Below, one piece after another: positions 7,631 through 16,757 of a stretch of DNA of 64,000 bases (position 1 is its first letter; the number at the start of each line of letters is the position of its first letter). The DNA is taken from the NCBI GenBank assembly GCA_025454955.1, contig JALONL010000012.1:186001-250000 (forward strand), in the 5' to 3' direction. The notes beneath the pieces are model-generated. The model was not told where the DNA came from. It was given only the letters and a program-made list of their open reading frames with translations, and made no database searches. A program made the translations under genes and the position numbers. The DNA comes from Bacteroidia bacterium. GTDB lineage: Bacteria > Bacteroidota > Bacteroidia > Palsa-965.

Positions 7631-9145
7631 ATGCAAAAATCTTTACAATTCTTATTCCTCTGCATTTTTGCTCTTTCAGTTCACGCATTCGCGCAGGTTG
7701 CACCGTTTATGGCTACAACCTGGAATCAAACCTGCTTTTACAACGACTCCTGCCCCACCGTAAGTTCGGGCGGCTCATGCGGGCGCGCATACACAGGCTG
7801 CAATGCCACGGCAATGGGCCAGATCTGCAAATACTACGCCTGGCCGGTAAACGGCCTGGGCTCGCATTGCAATACCAATTTGCCTTCACAATGTGTAAAC
7901 TTTACAGCGCAGACATATAACTATGCAGCAATGCCCAATAATGTAACCGCTGCAAACAGCGAGGTGGCAAAACTGCTTTATCACCTCGGGGCTGCATGCA
8001 ATATGCAATACAGCGGAGTAAGCTCAAACTCGTTTTTTGACGCAGCCGTGCTCAAGCGCTATTTTGCCTATACACCGGCCATGTATTCCTCAGCAGTATT
8101 TCTGTTCAATACCACGCAGGAACTTATTGATGCCATAAAACTGGAATTAGATGCCGGCCGGCCGGTGTACTGCAAAGGTGGCAATCATTTTTACCTCATC
8201 GATGGCTACAATGCACTTGATCAATTTCATATCAATTTTGGCTGGAGCGGTACTTACGATGGATATTACCCCATTAACAGCGTGGTTACACCGGCAGGAA
8301 CATTCACCCCTTCAAATTTCATTTTCATGATTCGTCCGTTGCAGGGCCAGCTCGAAACCGGAACCGATACCATTGTTGTTACCGCATCGGCCGGAGCCAC
8401 AGCATTCGAATTTACCTCGCTGCTCAATTGGACAATGAGCAGCAATGTACCCTGGATAAACACGGCACTGAGTGCGGGAAATCCCGGCTACTACGCTTTT
8501 GCCGATGGAAATACGTTTACACCACAAGTCAACAACGGCGGCATTCGCTATGGTCATATCCTTATTCAGAATGCCAATGATATCGACACCATTGTGGTCA
8601 TGCAGGAAGCCTCGCCGCTTGGCACCAATCCCGACACGCTGCAGTATGCCGATATTGGCGGCACACAACCGGCAGCCATCACCTATTTCAGCTGGGCCAG
8701 CTGGACAATTTCTTCGCCCGCATCGTGGGTAAGCATATCACCCTCATCAGGCACCGGAAACGGCACACCCGCAATTACCTGCACAATGAATCCCGGCAAC
8801 ACCATACGAAGCAGTTACGCAGTTATTACCGCAGGAGCATTCAGCGATACCATTCAGCTTGTGCAGGCTGCAAGCCTCACCACATCAATATCTCCCGCAA
8901 CAAACCACACAACAACCATTTATCCGAATCCGGGAAATGGGATATTCGTATTGCGCAGTGTCGATTTAACCACGCGAAAAAATATCACAATCTATAATTT
9001 GAATGGCGGGTTAGTATTCAGCACACAACTTCTTCCCGGCGAAACAATACTGAATGCAGGCCAACTGAGTGCCGGAATTTATCTGCTTAAAATTTCGGAA
9101 AACGGGTTAAAGGAAGAAACGCATCGGTTAACAATTCTGCACTGA
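7631..9145 (+). CDS. Secreted C10-family cysteine peptidase with BACON-like repeats and T9SS sorting domain
   Basis: 504 residues. A signal peptide (about 1-22) is followed directly by a streptopain-like catalytic domain: nucleophile Cys57 in YTGCNATAMGQ, His186 in GGNHFYLIDGYN, and FHINFGWSGTYDGYY nearby. Residues about 235-415 hold two BACON-like beta modules (NWTMSSNVPWI and SWTISSPASWVSI). The C-terminal ~80 residues are a T9SS type A sorting domain (IYPNPGNG to YLLKISENG). The protein should be exported by Sec, crossed by T9SS and attached to the cell surface or released. The usual ~100-residue inhibitory propeptide of the family is not present between signal and catalytic domain. Confidence 0.85.
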   Translation: MQKSLQFLFLCIFALSVHAFAQVAPFMATTWNQTCFYNDSCPTVSSGGSCGRAYTGCNATAMGQICKYYAWPVNGLGSHCNTNLPSQCVNFTAQTYNYAAMPNNVTAANSEVAKLLYHLGAACNMQYSGVSSNSFFDAAVLKRYFAYTPAMYSSAVFLFNTTQELIDAIKLELDAGRPVYCKGGNHFYLIDGYNALDQFHINFGWSGTYDGYYPINSVVTPAGTFTPSNFIFMIRPLQGQLETGTDTIVVTASAGATAFEFTSLLNWTMSSNVPWINTALSAGNPGYYAFADGNTFTPQVNNGGIRYGHILIQNANDIDTIVVMQEASPLGTNPDTLQYADIGGTQPAAITYFSWASWTISSPASWVSISPSSGTGNGTPAITCTMNPGNTIRSSYAVITAGAFSDTIQLVQAASLTTSISPATNHTTTIYPNPGNGIFVLRSVDLTTRKNITIYNLNGGLVFSTQLLPGETILNAGQLSAGIYLLKISENGLKEETHRLTILH

Positions 9146-9190
9146 GTTTGAAACCAGAACTAATCGTGGCATAACTTTGCTGATGATGAT

Positions 9191-9931
9191 TTACTCACAT
9201 CTTCGGTATTGTTTCAGCAAAGCACTTTGTTTCAACGCACTTTTATAGCTTTCACATTCATTGCCTTTGCAATTTCGCTCAATAACTGCCCAGGCATCCT
9301 CTCCAATTTTGTTTTTAGTATCGGGCGAAAGCCCTGAGGCAGCAAGAAAACAGGCCGCATCATATTTCTGAAACAACAATGCGGTATGAAGCAATGTATT
9401 CCCGGCCGTATCTGTTTTATACAAATTAATTTTCGGCTTCAACCATACAAAAACCTTTTCCGTCGCACAAAAATTATTGTATTTGAGCAACGAAATAAAC
9501 GCATATTCATCAATCAGCGAATCAAACTCTGGTCTGTAGCGGTGAAACAATTCCAGCAGGGCAATCATTTGCGCTTCGGTCTTTCTATCACTGCCTCCGG
9601 GTAATTTACTCTCCGAAAGCGAAGGAAAGGTTATATAATGACAGGCCGTAAATCCGGCCGTAAAACCTGATTTGCTGGCTGCTGCCGGTAAAAGTATATT
9701 GGCTTTACGTTTCAAACATTCTTCTGCCAGGCCGGGCCTCTGCCCGCTCAAACAAATGTGCATGAGCAAAGTAAATCCGGTGCTGTCATATTTATCAATA
9801 TTACCTTTGTAAGAGCGGAGATTAGCTCTGGTATCGATAGTTTGTACAACAGTATTTACGTTTCTGCTCTTGCAGGAAACTATTGCAAGAAAGAAAGGAA
9901 GGAGAAATAAGTGTCTGATTCCCAAAATCAT
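9191..9931 (-). CDS. Ankyrin-like repeat lipoprotein
   Basis: 246 residues with lipobox IVSC (Cys20). At least two ankyrin-like units can be seen: DSTGFTLLMHICLSGQ near residue 50 and DTAGNTLLHTALLFQ near residue 173, each followed by a helix pair and a polar turn. Ankyrin repeats bind other proteins, so an envelope-facing binding role is inferred. It is the last gene of a five-gene minus-strand operon, overlapping the preceding gene by 4 bases. Its base composition is markedly AT-rich compared with flanking genes, suggesting an acquired or fast-evolving region. Confidence 0.65.
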   Translation of the reverse strand: MILGIRHLFLLPFFLAIVSCKSRNVNTVVQTIDTRANLRSYKGNIDKYDSTGFTLLMHICLSGQRPGLAEECLKRKANILLPAAASKSGFTAGFTACHYITFPSLSESKLPGGSDRKTEAQMIALLELFHRYRPEFDSLIDEYAFISLLKYNNFCATEKVFVWLKPKINLYKTDTAGNTLLHTALLFQKYDAACFLAASGLSPDTKNKIGEDAWAVIERNCKGNECESYKSALKQSALLKQYRRCE

Positions 9932-10314
9932 GGTAAAGAATCTAAAATAGCAATAGAATAAAATCGAAATGTATCTCTGGGTACGCCGTTCTGATGTTTG
10001 GCACTATAATACCCTTCCACAGCAACTTTGCAAGTAAACTCTTGTCCTGCCCTTGTATTGATAAACTGATCGTAAGAAGTGTAAGTATAATTCCTGACAA
10101 TAGTATCGCAGGGCTGAAGATGTATTTTTTGTCGCCAACCGGCACTATCGTAATCGAAAATAATACTTCGTTTTGAATCGAGGTAAATAATTCCTTTCAA
10201 TAATTCGGTCTTTATATCAATCTTACAAGCAGAATACCTACTATCCGCCATATCAGCATTTCGCTTATCCGGGGCGGTACAAGATAGTAAAAACAGCAAT
10301 AAAAGGTACCTCAT
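9928..10314 (-). CDS. Small lipoprotein of unknown function
   Basis: 128 residues: a short hydrophobic signal ending LLSC (Cys12), then a mainly beta-strand-like domain containing YTYTSYDQF and FTCKVAVEGYY. I do not recognise the family. It overlaps both neighbours by 4 bases (ATGA), so it is translationally coupled within the five-gene operon. AT-rich, like its neighbours. Confidence 0.6.
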   Translation of the reverse strand: MRYLLLLFLLSCTAPDKRNADMADSRYSACKIDIKTELLKGIIYLDSKRSIIFDYDSAGWRQKIHLQPCDTIVRNYTYTSYDQFINTRAGQEFTCKVAVEGYYSAKHQNGVPRDTFRFYSIAILDSLP

Positions 10315-11165
10315 TCTTTTGTTATTAATGTAACACTCACATCATCCAAATGGTAAACAGCCTTACGCTGATTCCGAAATTCTGCCTCTGCCATTTTATT
10401 TATTTCTTTTGCTTTAGCCTTACGAATATAATGTTTCGACTTTTCTTCATAGTTTTTCCTGAACTTAACCATAAAGGCATTTTTATCATTAACCTCCCTG
10501 GTAGCCACAGCAGTTCTTATACCTCCAATCTGCAACATTGTTTCCCCACCTCTCGCAATATAAACTGCTTTAACTTTTATCCATTGTGAAGTATTATCGA
10601 GATATAGCGAGGAAATATTCTTATTATCCGCATCTGCTCTTTCCAATCGCCGCGAACTAAACGGCTGACTATTTAGCAAACTATCTGAATGGTCAAAAAA
10701 ATCAAACCCAAAGTCATTCTGACAAACAGTAGAATTGCTATCCAATCTTACAAACATTTCAACCAAATACTTTTTCCCTTTTTGCAGTGGCTCACTCAGT
10801 GTAGTTTTTGCCCATGAAAAGCTATTTGAATAGGAAGTATAATTAATGGTGGTTATTGCATAATTAAACCCTAATTCGAGATATCCGTTACCTGTATGAG
10901 CACCTTTATATACCAGATATTTTTCTTCAAGGGGCGTATTTCTGAATTTATAATAGTGTGTTGCACAAGCATTCCGGTATATTACATCATTAATTATCCA
11001 GTTATCCAATGGTGTCCTTTGGCGGGAAAAAACGTTCTGATGAATGGACGAATCTGTTACAGAACAAAGTGTATTTGCTTCAAAACCGGAATTAAGGACA
11101 AGATTTTGAGCAGGAATTAACTCCGGGAAACATAATAACAACAAAATGGGTATGATCTTATTCAT
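10311..11165 (-). CDS. Secreted protein with carbohydrate-binding-like fold, unknown function
   Basis: 284 residues with a signal peptide cleaved near PAQ-NLV. The mature start NLVLNSGFE, the later GNGYLELGF and the final HLDDVSVTL are hallmarks of the beta-sandwich (CBM-like) module often found in Bacteroidota surface proteins. A charged helical insertion (KFRKNYEEKSKHYIRKAKAKE) interrupts it near residues 230-255. There is no T9SS signal and no catalytic motif. One base separates it from the upstream gene, and its end overlaps the next by 4 bases. Ligand unknown. Confidence 0.62.
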   Translation of the reverse strand: MNKIIPILLLLCFPELIPAQNLVLNSGFEANTLCSVTDSSIHQNVFSRQRTPLDNWIINDVIYRNACATHYYKFRNTPLEEKYLVYKGAHTGNGYLELGFNYAITTINYTSYSNSFSWAKTTLSEPLQKGKKYLVEMFVRLDSNSTVCQNDFGFDFFDHSDSLLNSQPFSSRRLERADADNKNISSLYLDNTSQWIKVKAVYIARGGETMLQIGGIRTAVATREVNDKNAFMVKFRKNYEEKSKHYIRKAKAKEINKMAEAEFRNQRKAVYHLDDVSVTLITKE

Positions 11166-11166
11166 T

Positions 11167-11784
11167 TCAATATGGTCTTTCAGTACTTAAACTTAGTGCT
11201 ATTTTCTTAATTTTCTTGCTTAATTTATTAGACATTGACTCGTTAAAAAGTAGCGATACTTTAACCGAGTCATCAGCCTGAAAATTAAGATAACCTTTGT
11301 TTCTTATATCTGCTTCAACCTCATCGGCTGGTATTCCAGAATCAAGATCAGAAATTACAGAATCAACCTCGTTTGTTGTTGGGTAAAATGTAAACGTGGG
11401 ATCTATATATGTGGCAATTAATGATGATCTTAAATTAGCTTCCCGTATCGCCAACACAATTTCATCACGAGCTGGCTGCATACTTTTCAGATATGCGGAA
11501 GTACTTGTTCCTATTATTTTTAAAGTAGTCACATCAGTTCCTGCTCTTGATAAGAGGTTTCGAAGTTCTGCCAATAACCGGATTTGGCCTCTTGTCAAAT
11601 TAATTGTTTCGTCTAATGATTCATCAAAATTGGATCGTGATCTAAAAACAACAAAAAAAGTTGTTGTTCCGGCACCTGCCATCCCTTCCAATTCGCTTTC
11701 TTCCTTCCACCCTTTCAAAGTATCTTCGATATTTTCAATATGATACTTACCACCTTCACCCCACGGATTTCTAAACTTAACCAT
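11167..11784 (-). CDS. Hypothetical protein, soluble, no signal peptide
   Basis: 205 residues from the ATG at 11784. A GTG six codons upstream (11802) is possible, but it falls in the hairpin between genes. The protein is hydrophilic with mixed helix and strand, has no signal and contains KFRNPWGEGGKY at the start and a long helix with RGQIRLLAELRNLLSR. Unrecognised. It lies in the AT-rich unknown operon between the 573-residue protein and the secreted CBM-like protein, so it may be a cytoplasmic partner of the first. Confidence 0.55.
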   Translation of the reverse strand: MVKFRNPWGEGGKYHIENIEDTLKGWKEESELEGMAGAGTTTFFVVFRSRSNFDESLDETINLTRGQIRLLAELRNLLSRAGTDVTTLKIIGTSTSAYLKSMQPARDEIVLAIREANLRSSLIATYIDPTFTFYPTTNEVDSVISDLDSGIPADEVEADIRNKGYLNFQADDSVKVSLLFNESMSNKLSKKIKKIALSLSTERPY

Positions 11785-11801
11785 AGCTTTTGTATTTAAC
11801 A

Positions 11802-11832
11802 CCCGCCGGAAACATCACACATCCCCGGCGGG
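11802..11832 (-). promoter_or_regulatory. Intercistronic hairpin
   Basis: CCCGCCGG and CCGGCGGG form an 8-bp GC-only stem around a 15-base loop, between the 573-residue gene and the next gene of the operon. It has no T-tail on the minus strand, so it is more likely a partial attenuator or an mRNA-processing/stability element than a full terminator. Confidence 0.45.
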
Positions 11833-11858
11833 CAGGTTCAACCATATATTTATTTCAC

Positions 11859-13580
11859 TCAGGGCTTTACTGCCTGTGTATCATTACACCCGCAACCACA
11901 GCCGCTTTGTGGCACATCGCAGCAGGGGCCGAAAACCTTTTTGTATTTGTCGGCCTGCTGGAGCGGGTCGCTGATGTTTGTGAGTATTTGTATCTGCTGG
12001 GTTTGCTGGTCGTTGTCCAACTGGGCTTTGTTTACGGCAATGGCCTGCAGGTGCTGGTTGTAGCAGTCGAGTGCTTCGCCCTGGCCAAGCAGTGCATCCA
12101 CCACCAGCGAATCGGTGCGGAGTATGCGTTTTTTTACGTCGAGGATGATGCCGGGTACGGTTTTTCCTTCGGCGGTTTGGCTGAGTGAAGGGATTTTGCG
12201 GGCATACGTGTTGGTAATGGGCGGTTCGGTGCCGCCGCAACAGTCGTTAAGGGTTTCGGTAATACATTCCATAAACGATACGCGTGTGCCGGTATGATCG
12301 AATATGTTGCACAACTGCCGGAAAATGCCTTTGCGGGTTTTGTTAATGGTATCGGCGCAGGGCGACCCCACGGGGCCGTCTTTGAGAACCTCGGCCAGCA
12401 AATCGTTTATGTTGGAGAGTTTGGCTACACGGCGGCTTTCGGGGTAGCCGTTGGAAAATACAACAGATACATCGTCGAGATACGTAATGGTAATGTATTC
12501 CTGCAAAAGCTGACGAAACACGAAGTTGAGCACACGGCTGAGGTTGATGTTTTTGAGCCGGCGCACGGTCGATTCGGTTTGCTCGCTTATGCTGCTGCTG
12601 CTTACTTCGGTGTTTACAGATACATCGCGGTTGCTGCTGGCCTGGCTCGAATGGGTGTTAAGTGCCGAGTTGAGTGCGCTGACGTGTTCGGTAATGGAAT
12701 TGGAAGTAGTGGAGCCGTTGGTAACACCGCCGCTTACATCAACCGGAACGCCTATCGAAGTGAGGTTGATGCCGCCGCCAATTTCCGAACTGTTGCTGCT
12801 CGACGAGCCGTAGGTTTGATCACGTCCGCTTTGCGACTCAATGGTTTGCTGAAACTCCTGTGCGCTGCTTTCGCTGAAAGAGTCGAGTATGCTTTCGGCT
12901 CGGCTGCGTTTTTCCTCGTCGTGGCGAAAAGTGGTAATGCTTATTGTGGTTTCTTCGCCGGGCAGCAGGGTAAATGTTTTTACCGTTTTGCCTGCGCCAT
13001 AATTGCCCGCAAATGTGCATACTTTATAATGCAGCACCAGCGTAAGGCGAGGCCTGGGGGCTTTGGGACGCGGCAAAAACGTCATTACCGGTTTGCCGTA
13101 AAAATTGGGACGGATAATGGGCCTGCGCCCTTTTAATACCTGTCCGATAACCACAGATCCTGGCAAACCGGCAATCATCAGTTCATCGCTTTCGGCCTTG
13201 AGTGTATGTTTCACCTGTGCGCCCTGAGCCGCTTTGGCTGTTTGCGCTGTATGTTTCATCTCAGCCGGAACTGCCAGAGAAAGCCGTTGCAGTGCCTGCG
13301 CATTAATTACAGCCGGACGGGCCGATGCTCCCAAAATATCGTCGTTAAGCAGTTCGGCCACCTGCGCCGCCGAAAAATCGCGTGTGCCGTCCCAGAAATT
13401 ATCGTCGGGCACCGCTTTGGCGAAATCCGACCAGCAATCGGCATTCACCTTAATATCAATATAGCCCTTGAGTTCGAAACAGGTTTCGGAAGGCAGGTTG
13501 TAGTTGAGAACGGAAGCCTGTCCGTTCGGGTCGAGCTTTACAAAAGGCTGACCGGGATTGCAGGAGGGGGGTGACAGCAT
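11859..13580 (-). CDS. Unrecognised 573-residue protein with Ser-rich centre and Cys-rich tail
   Basis: No signal peptide or membrane segment. Residues about 180-240 form a beta-rich block ending LLPGEETTISITTFR. Residues about 235-340 are low-complexity Ser/Asn/Thr with a glycine-rich GGGINLTSIGVPVDVSGG. Then comes RRLKNINLSRVLNFVFRQL, which looks like a conserved core motif, and the tail ends in GCGCGCNDT. The layout (beta domain, amphipathic Ser/Gly-rich hairpin-like stretch, helical core) could suit a self-assembling or membrane-inserting protein, but this is speculation. GC content is normal for the window, unlike the downstream genes of its operon. I do not recognise the family. Confidence 0.6.
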   Translation of the reverse strand: MLSPPSCNPGQPFVKLDPNGQASVLNYNLPSETCFELKGYIDIKVNADCWSDFAKAVPDDNFWDGTRDFSAAQVAELLNDDILGASARPAVINAQALQRLSLAVPAEMKHTAQTAKAAQGAQVKHTLKAESDELMIAGLPGSVVIGQVLKGRRPIIRPNFYGKPVMTFLPRPKAPRPRLTLVLHYKVCTFAGNYGAGKTVKTFTLLPGEETTISITTFRHDEEKRSRAESILDSFSESSAQEFQQTIESQSGRDQTYGSSSSNSSEIGGGINLTSIGVPVDVSGGVTNGSTTSNSITEHVSALNSALNTHSSQASSNRDVSVNTEVSSSSISEQTESTVRRLKNINLSRVLNFVFRQLLQEYITITYLDDVSVVFSNGYPESRRVAKLSNINDLLAEVLKDGPVGSPCADTINKTRKGIFRQLCNIFDHTGTRVSFMECITETLNDCCGGTEPPITNTYARKIPSLSQTAEGKTVPGIILDVKKRILRTDSLVVDALLGQGEALDCYNQHLQAIAVNKAQLDNDQQTQQIQILTNISDPLQQADKYKKVFGPCCDVPQSGCGCGCNDTQAVKP

Positions 13581-13814
13581 TTGAGTAATTGTAAATAAAT
13601 GTTACAAAATATTGATTACAGAATAAAATTAAGACATTGAAAAACAAAAGTCAATACAAATTTTAGATATTAAACACACTTTCAATATATCAATTTACAG
13701 ATGGTCAGATTTCAGGAGTAAGTGGCTTCCACGCAAGTTTCATTCACAAATGAACTGGATGAAAACGCCATTTAAACAATAATTTCAGGGAAAACGATCC
13801 GCTCCTGTCAAAAA
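13581..13814. other. AT-rich intergenic spacer
   Basis: About 234 bases, strongly AT-rich, between two minus-strand genes. A TAATTTTA box on the minus strand (13624-13631) could be the promoter of the five-gene operon, 43 bases before its ATG. I see no terminator or RNA gene. Confidence 0.4.
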
Positions 13815-15341
13815 TCAGAAGCCCTGCGAAACCACACCGGCCTTATCTTCACCCGAACGAACAGCCAGCCCGGGAAATACGGAGAACACAAACACCGCCC
13901 CAAATCCCGCCGCCAGCATGGCATGAAACGGCAACAACCCATAATCGCCCAAACGGATACCGGTTACAATTCCATACACAAAATACCCCATCAGCAAAGC
14001 CTCGGCCAGCACCAGCGGCGTAAAGGCATTGCGCAGATAAACATTACCCTTCCACCTGTCGGCCTGAGTATGAATATTGAATTTGGGTGTGCGCACAAAC
14101 GGCGTTTTTCGTCCGGCATACCCTTCAATCACCGCCACCGCATTGTGCAGCGAAAGCCCCATCGACACCGAAAGAAACACCGGAAACGTATATAAAAACT
14201 GCCACACACCCTGCCCCTGTGACCTGAAATAACTGCGGCTCGACACATAATACATTGCACCCAGCACCACAAAACTCAGCAAAAACACCGTGGCCACCAG
14301 AAACATTGGCTGAAGCGACGGAAAATCGCGCTTGGCAAATAAGAGTGGAACACTTGTAAGCGAAGTTATAATCACACTTATAAAAACTGCGCTGTTGAGC
14401 AAATGCAAAGCACCATGCCATTTCTTCCCAAACGAAAAGGGTGATTTAATTACATTCGCAAGGTGCTTTTTGGCCACCTCGGCCCCGCCTTTGGTCCAGC
14501 GGTATTGCTGCGATTTGAGGGCACTCATTACCGGTGGCAGTTCGGCGGGCGAAACAGTGTCTTCGAGGTATATGAACTGCCAGTTTTTAAGCTGGGCGCG
14601 GTAACTCAGGTCGAGGTCTTCGGTGAGAGTGTCGTCTTCCCAGTTTCCGGCATCTTCAATGGCTGCTTTGCGCCAGATGCCCGCGGTGCCGTTGAAGTTG
14701 ATGAAGCCACCCATGTTGCGCCCCACCTGCTCTACCGTAAAATGCGCATCGAGCGCAAAGGCCTGCAGGCGGGTGAGAATACTGTAATTGCGGTTAATAT
14801 GTCCCCAGCGGGTTTGTACCATACCGGTTTTCTCGTCGGCAAAGTAGGGTAATGTTTTTTCGAGGAAATCTTCGCCGGGTACAAAATCGGCATCGAAAAT
14901 GGCTATGCACTCGCCGCGGGCCGTGGCTAAGCCGTGTTTGAGTGCGCCTGCTTTAAAGCCTTTGCGGTTGGGGCGGCGGATGTGAATTACTTCCACGCCC
15001 TGCGCATTCCACTCTGCCGCTTTGGCTGCTGCCAGTGTAGTGGTTTCGTCGGTAGAATCGTCGAGCACTTGTATTTCCAGCAGGTGACGCGGGTAACGTA
15101 TGCGGCACACGGCATCAATGAGGCGCTCCACCACGTAACGTTCGTTGTACACAGGAAGTTGTATGGTGACAAACGGCCTGAACGAATCGTTGTGCAGGTA
15201 AACCTCTTCAGGCTTTCGCTTGCGCAGATAACGCCACAGCAACTGGGCCTGCGCAATGGTGTAAAGGCTTACAAACAACAGACCCAGCGCATAAAGACAT
15301 ACACAGGCCAGCAGCAATACATCTATAACTGTGCGCGACAT
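13815..15341 (-). CDS. Processive family 2 glycosyltransferase (cellulose synthase-like)
   Basis: 508 residues. An N-terminal membrane segment (about 7-30) is followed by a cytosolic GT-A domain with the full processive set: DDSTD at 94-98, DAD at 150-152, TEDLD at 240-244 and QQYRW at 278-282. At least four C-terminal membrane segments (about 310-500) would form the translocation channel. The spacing fits bacterial CESA-like or ceramide/diacylglycerol glucosyltransferase-like GT2 enzymes. It probably polymerises or transfers a hexose at the inner membrane. There is no BcsB, PilZ or other partner next to it, so the product stays open. A 12-base gap separates it from the redox operon upstream on the same strand. 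Confidence 0.75.
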   Translation of the reverse strand: MSRTVIDVLLLACVCLYALGLLFVSLYTIAQAQLLWRYLRKRKPEEVYLHNDSFRPFVTIQLPVYNERYVVERLIDAVCRIRYPRHLLEIQVLDDSTDETTTLAAAKAAEWNAQGVEVIHIRRPNRKGFKAGALKHGLATARGECIAIFDADFVPGEDFLEKTLPYFADEKTGMVQTRWGHINRNYSILTRLQAFALDAHFTVEQVGRNMGGFINFNGTAGIWRKAAIEDAGNWEDDTLTEDLDLSYRAQLKNWQFIYLEDTVSPAELPPVMSALKSQQYRWTKGGAEVAKKHLANVIKSPFSFGKKWHGALHLLNSAVFISVIITSLTSVPLLFAKRDFPSLQPMFLVATVFLLSFVVLGAMYYVSSRSYFRSQGQGVWQFLYTFPVFLSVSMGLSLHNAVAVIEGYAGRKTPFVRTPKFNIHTQADRWKGNVYLRNAFTPLVLAEALLMGYFVYGIVTGIRLGDYGLLPFHAMLAAGFGAVFVFSVFPGLAVRSGEDKAGVVSQGF

Positions 15342-15353
15342 TTACCGCAAAGA

Positions 15354-16757
15354 TCAGGATAATCCGTTCAGCTTTATACCGTCGTTGCCAATACTTATCG
15401 GATTGTCGTTAATGCGTCCCTCTTCGGGGCCGTTTTCTAATTTTAGCACACCGCGCGGGCACACCGCGGCGCATATTCCGCAACCCACGCACGAGGCACG
15501 TACAATGTTTTGTCCTTTCTGCGCGTAGGCCCGCACATCAATTCCCATTTCGCAATACGTAGAGCAGTTGCCGCACGAAATGCACTGCCCGCCGTTTGTG
15601 GTAATGCGAAAACGCGATTTGAAACGCTGAATAATGCCCATGTACCCGGCCAGCGGACAACCAAACCTGCACCACACACGACTGCCAAGCACCGGATAAA
15701 AACCCACGCCAATTACTCCCGAAAAAGCAGCACCAATAAGAAAGCCATAAGGCTTCTGAAAATAATTGTAAATACTCAATCCGAGTATTTCCGATTGACC
15801 TGAAAAATAACCGTACAGCGTGGCTCCCGTCATTATCGTTACCAGCACCAGCACGGCATGAATCATCCACCGCTCGATCTTCCACGCCGAAACTTTTTTC
15901 GACGACAACTGCCGGTAAGGATCGCCCGCAGTTTCGGCCAAACCGCCGCAGCCGCATACCCACGAGCAGTACCAGCGTTTGCCTAAGAAATAGGTAAGTA
16001 TGGGTGTGCCTATCAGGAACAGTACCAACCCGGCAATCAGAAACAAACGCCCCAGCGCACCGCCTTCGAGCATACCGTTGAGGTGCCAGTCGTAAAAGAA
16101 GTAATAATTAAGCGGCCAGATGTTTTTGATGTCTTTGGCAAAGTAGGCCTGCCCGGTGGTAAGTCCTTCGAGGATTTCGGGAATAAGATAGGCCAGAAAC
16201 AACTGCGACACCATCACCACCGAAGTTCTGATTAACTGATAGCGGTTGTGCCTGTATTTCAGCATAAACTTTATACCCAGCGATACAATGGCCACCGTGT
16301 AAAGTGTGCCATACACAAACCACTGCGAAGTGGAATTGCTGCCGGTGAAAAACCGTTTAAGCGGATCAAACAAGGCCACAATGCCCGTATTGCTGCCATC
16401 TTTTCCCAAACCCAATGTTTCGGGAAACCAGTACAGCGCCACATAAAAAGCGGTGAGGATAATTCCGGCCACCCAGCCCCATAGTCCGCCGTTGGTGATG
16501 GACGAGGTAAACACGCCATTGTTTTTTATTCCCGGCGGCACATTGCGGTAAAGATCCCAGGCATACACAGTAACCCCGATTACAATAGCAGAAAGCGTAA
16601 CGGTGAGTGCAATTGCATTTACCGGCACCAGCTTAGCCCAGGCCAGCAACAGGTAGGCCACAGCCGCCAGCGCCAGTGCAAAGCCCGAACGCCTGAGTAT
16701 TCCCACACCTTCGGGGTGCGGCTGGGCAAGGGAGAGACTTGGTTCGGCGCTTTTCAT
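15354..16757 (-). CDS. Membrane-bound polyferredoxin (NapH/NosR/CcoG-like)
   Basis: 467 residues with about six to eight hydrophobic segments. WYCSWVCGCGG in the middle and VWCRFGCPLAGYMG later match the paired Cys motifs of NapH/NosR/YccM membrane iron-sulfur proteins. The C-terminus has two 4Fe-4S clusters: CISCGNCSTYC (without the usual final Pro) and CVGCGICAAVCP. It should pass electrons between a cytoplasmic donor and the membrane or periplasm. Its start overlaps the stop of the FAD oxidoreductase gene (16754-16757), making that protein the natural electron partner. Confidence 0.78.
   Translation of the reverse strand: MKSAEPSLSLAQPHPEGVGILRRSGFALALAAVAYLLLAWAKLVPVNAIALTVTLSAIVIGVTVYAWDLYRNVPPGIKNNGVFTSSITNGGLWGWVAGIILTAFYVALYWFPETLGLGKDGSNTGIVALFDPLKRFFTGSNSTSQWFVYGTLYTVAIVSLGIKFMLKYRHNRYQLIRTSVVMVSQLFLAYLIPEILEGLTTGQAYFAKDIKNIWPLNYYFFYDWHLNGMLEGGALGRLFLIAGLVLFLIGTPILTYFLGKRWYCSWVCGCGGLAETAGDPYRQLSSKKVSAWKIERWMIHAVLVLVTIMTGATLYGYFSGQSEILGLSIYNYFQKPYGFLIGAAFSGVIGVGFYPVLGSRVWCRFGCPLAGYMGIIQRFKSRFRITTNGGQCISCGNCSTYCEMGIDVRAYAQKGQNIVRASCVGCGICAAVCPRGVLKLENGPEEGRINDNPISIGNDGIKLNGLS

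Noticed and set aside
9171-9178. TAACTTTG box on the plus strand after the C10 peptidase gene
   Set aside because: It matches the promoter consensus, but no plus-strand gene follows within the region. Treated as a chance match.
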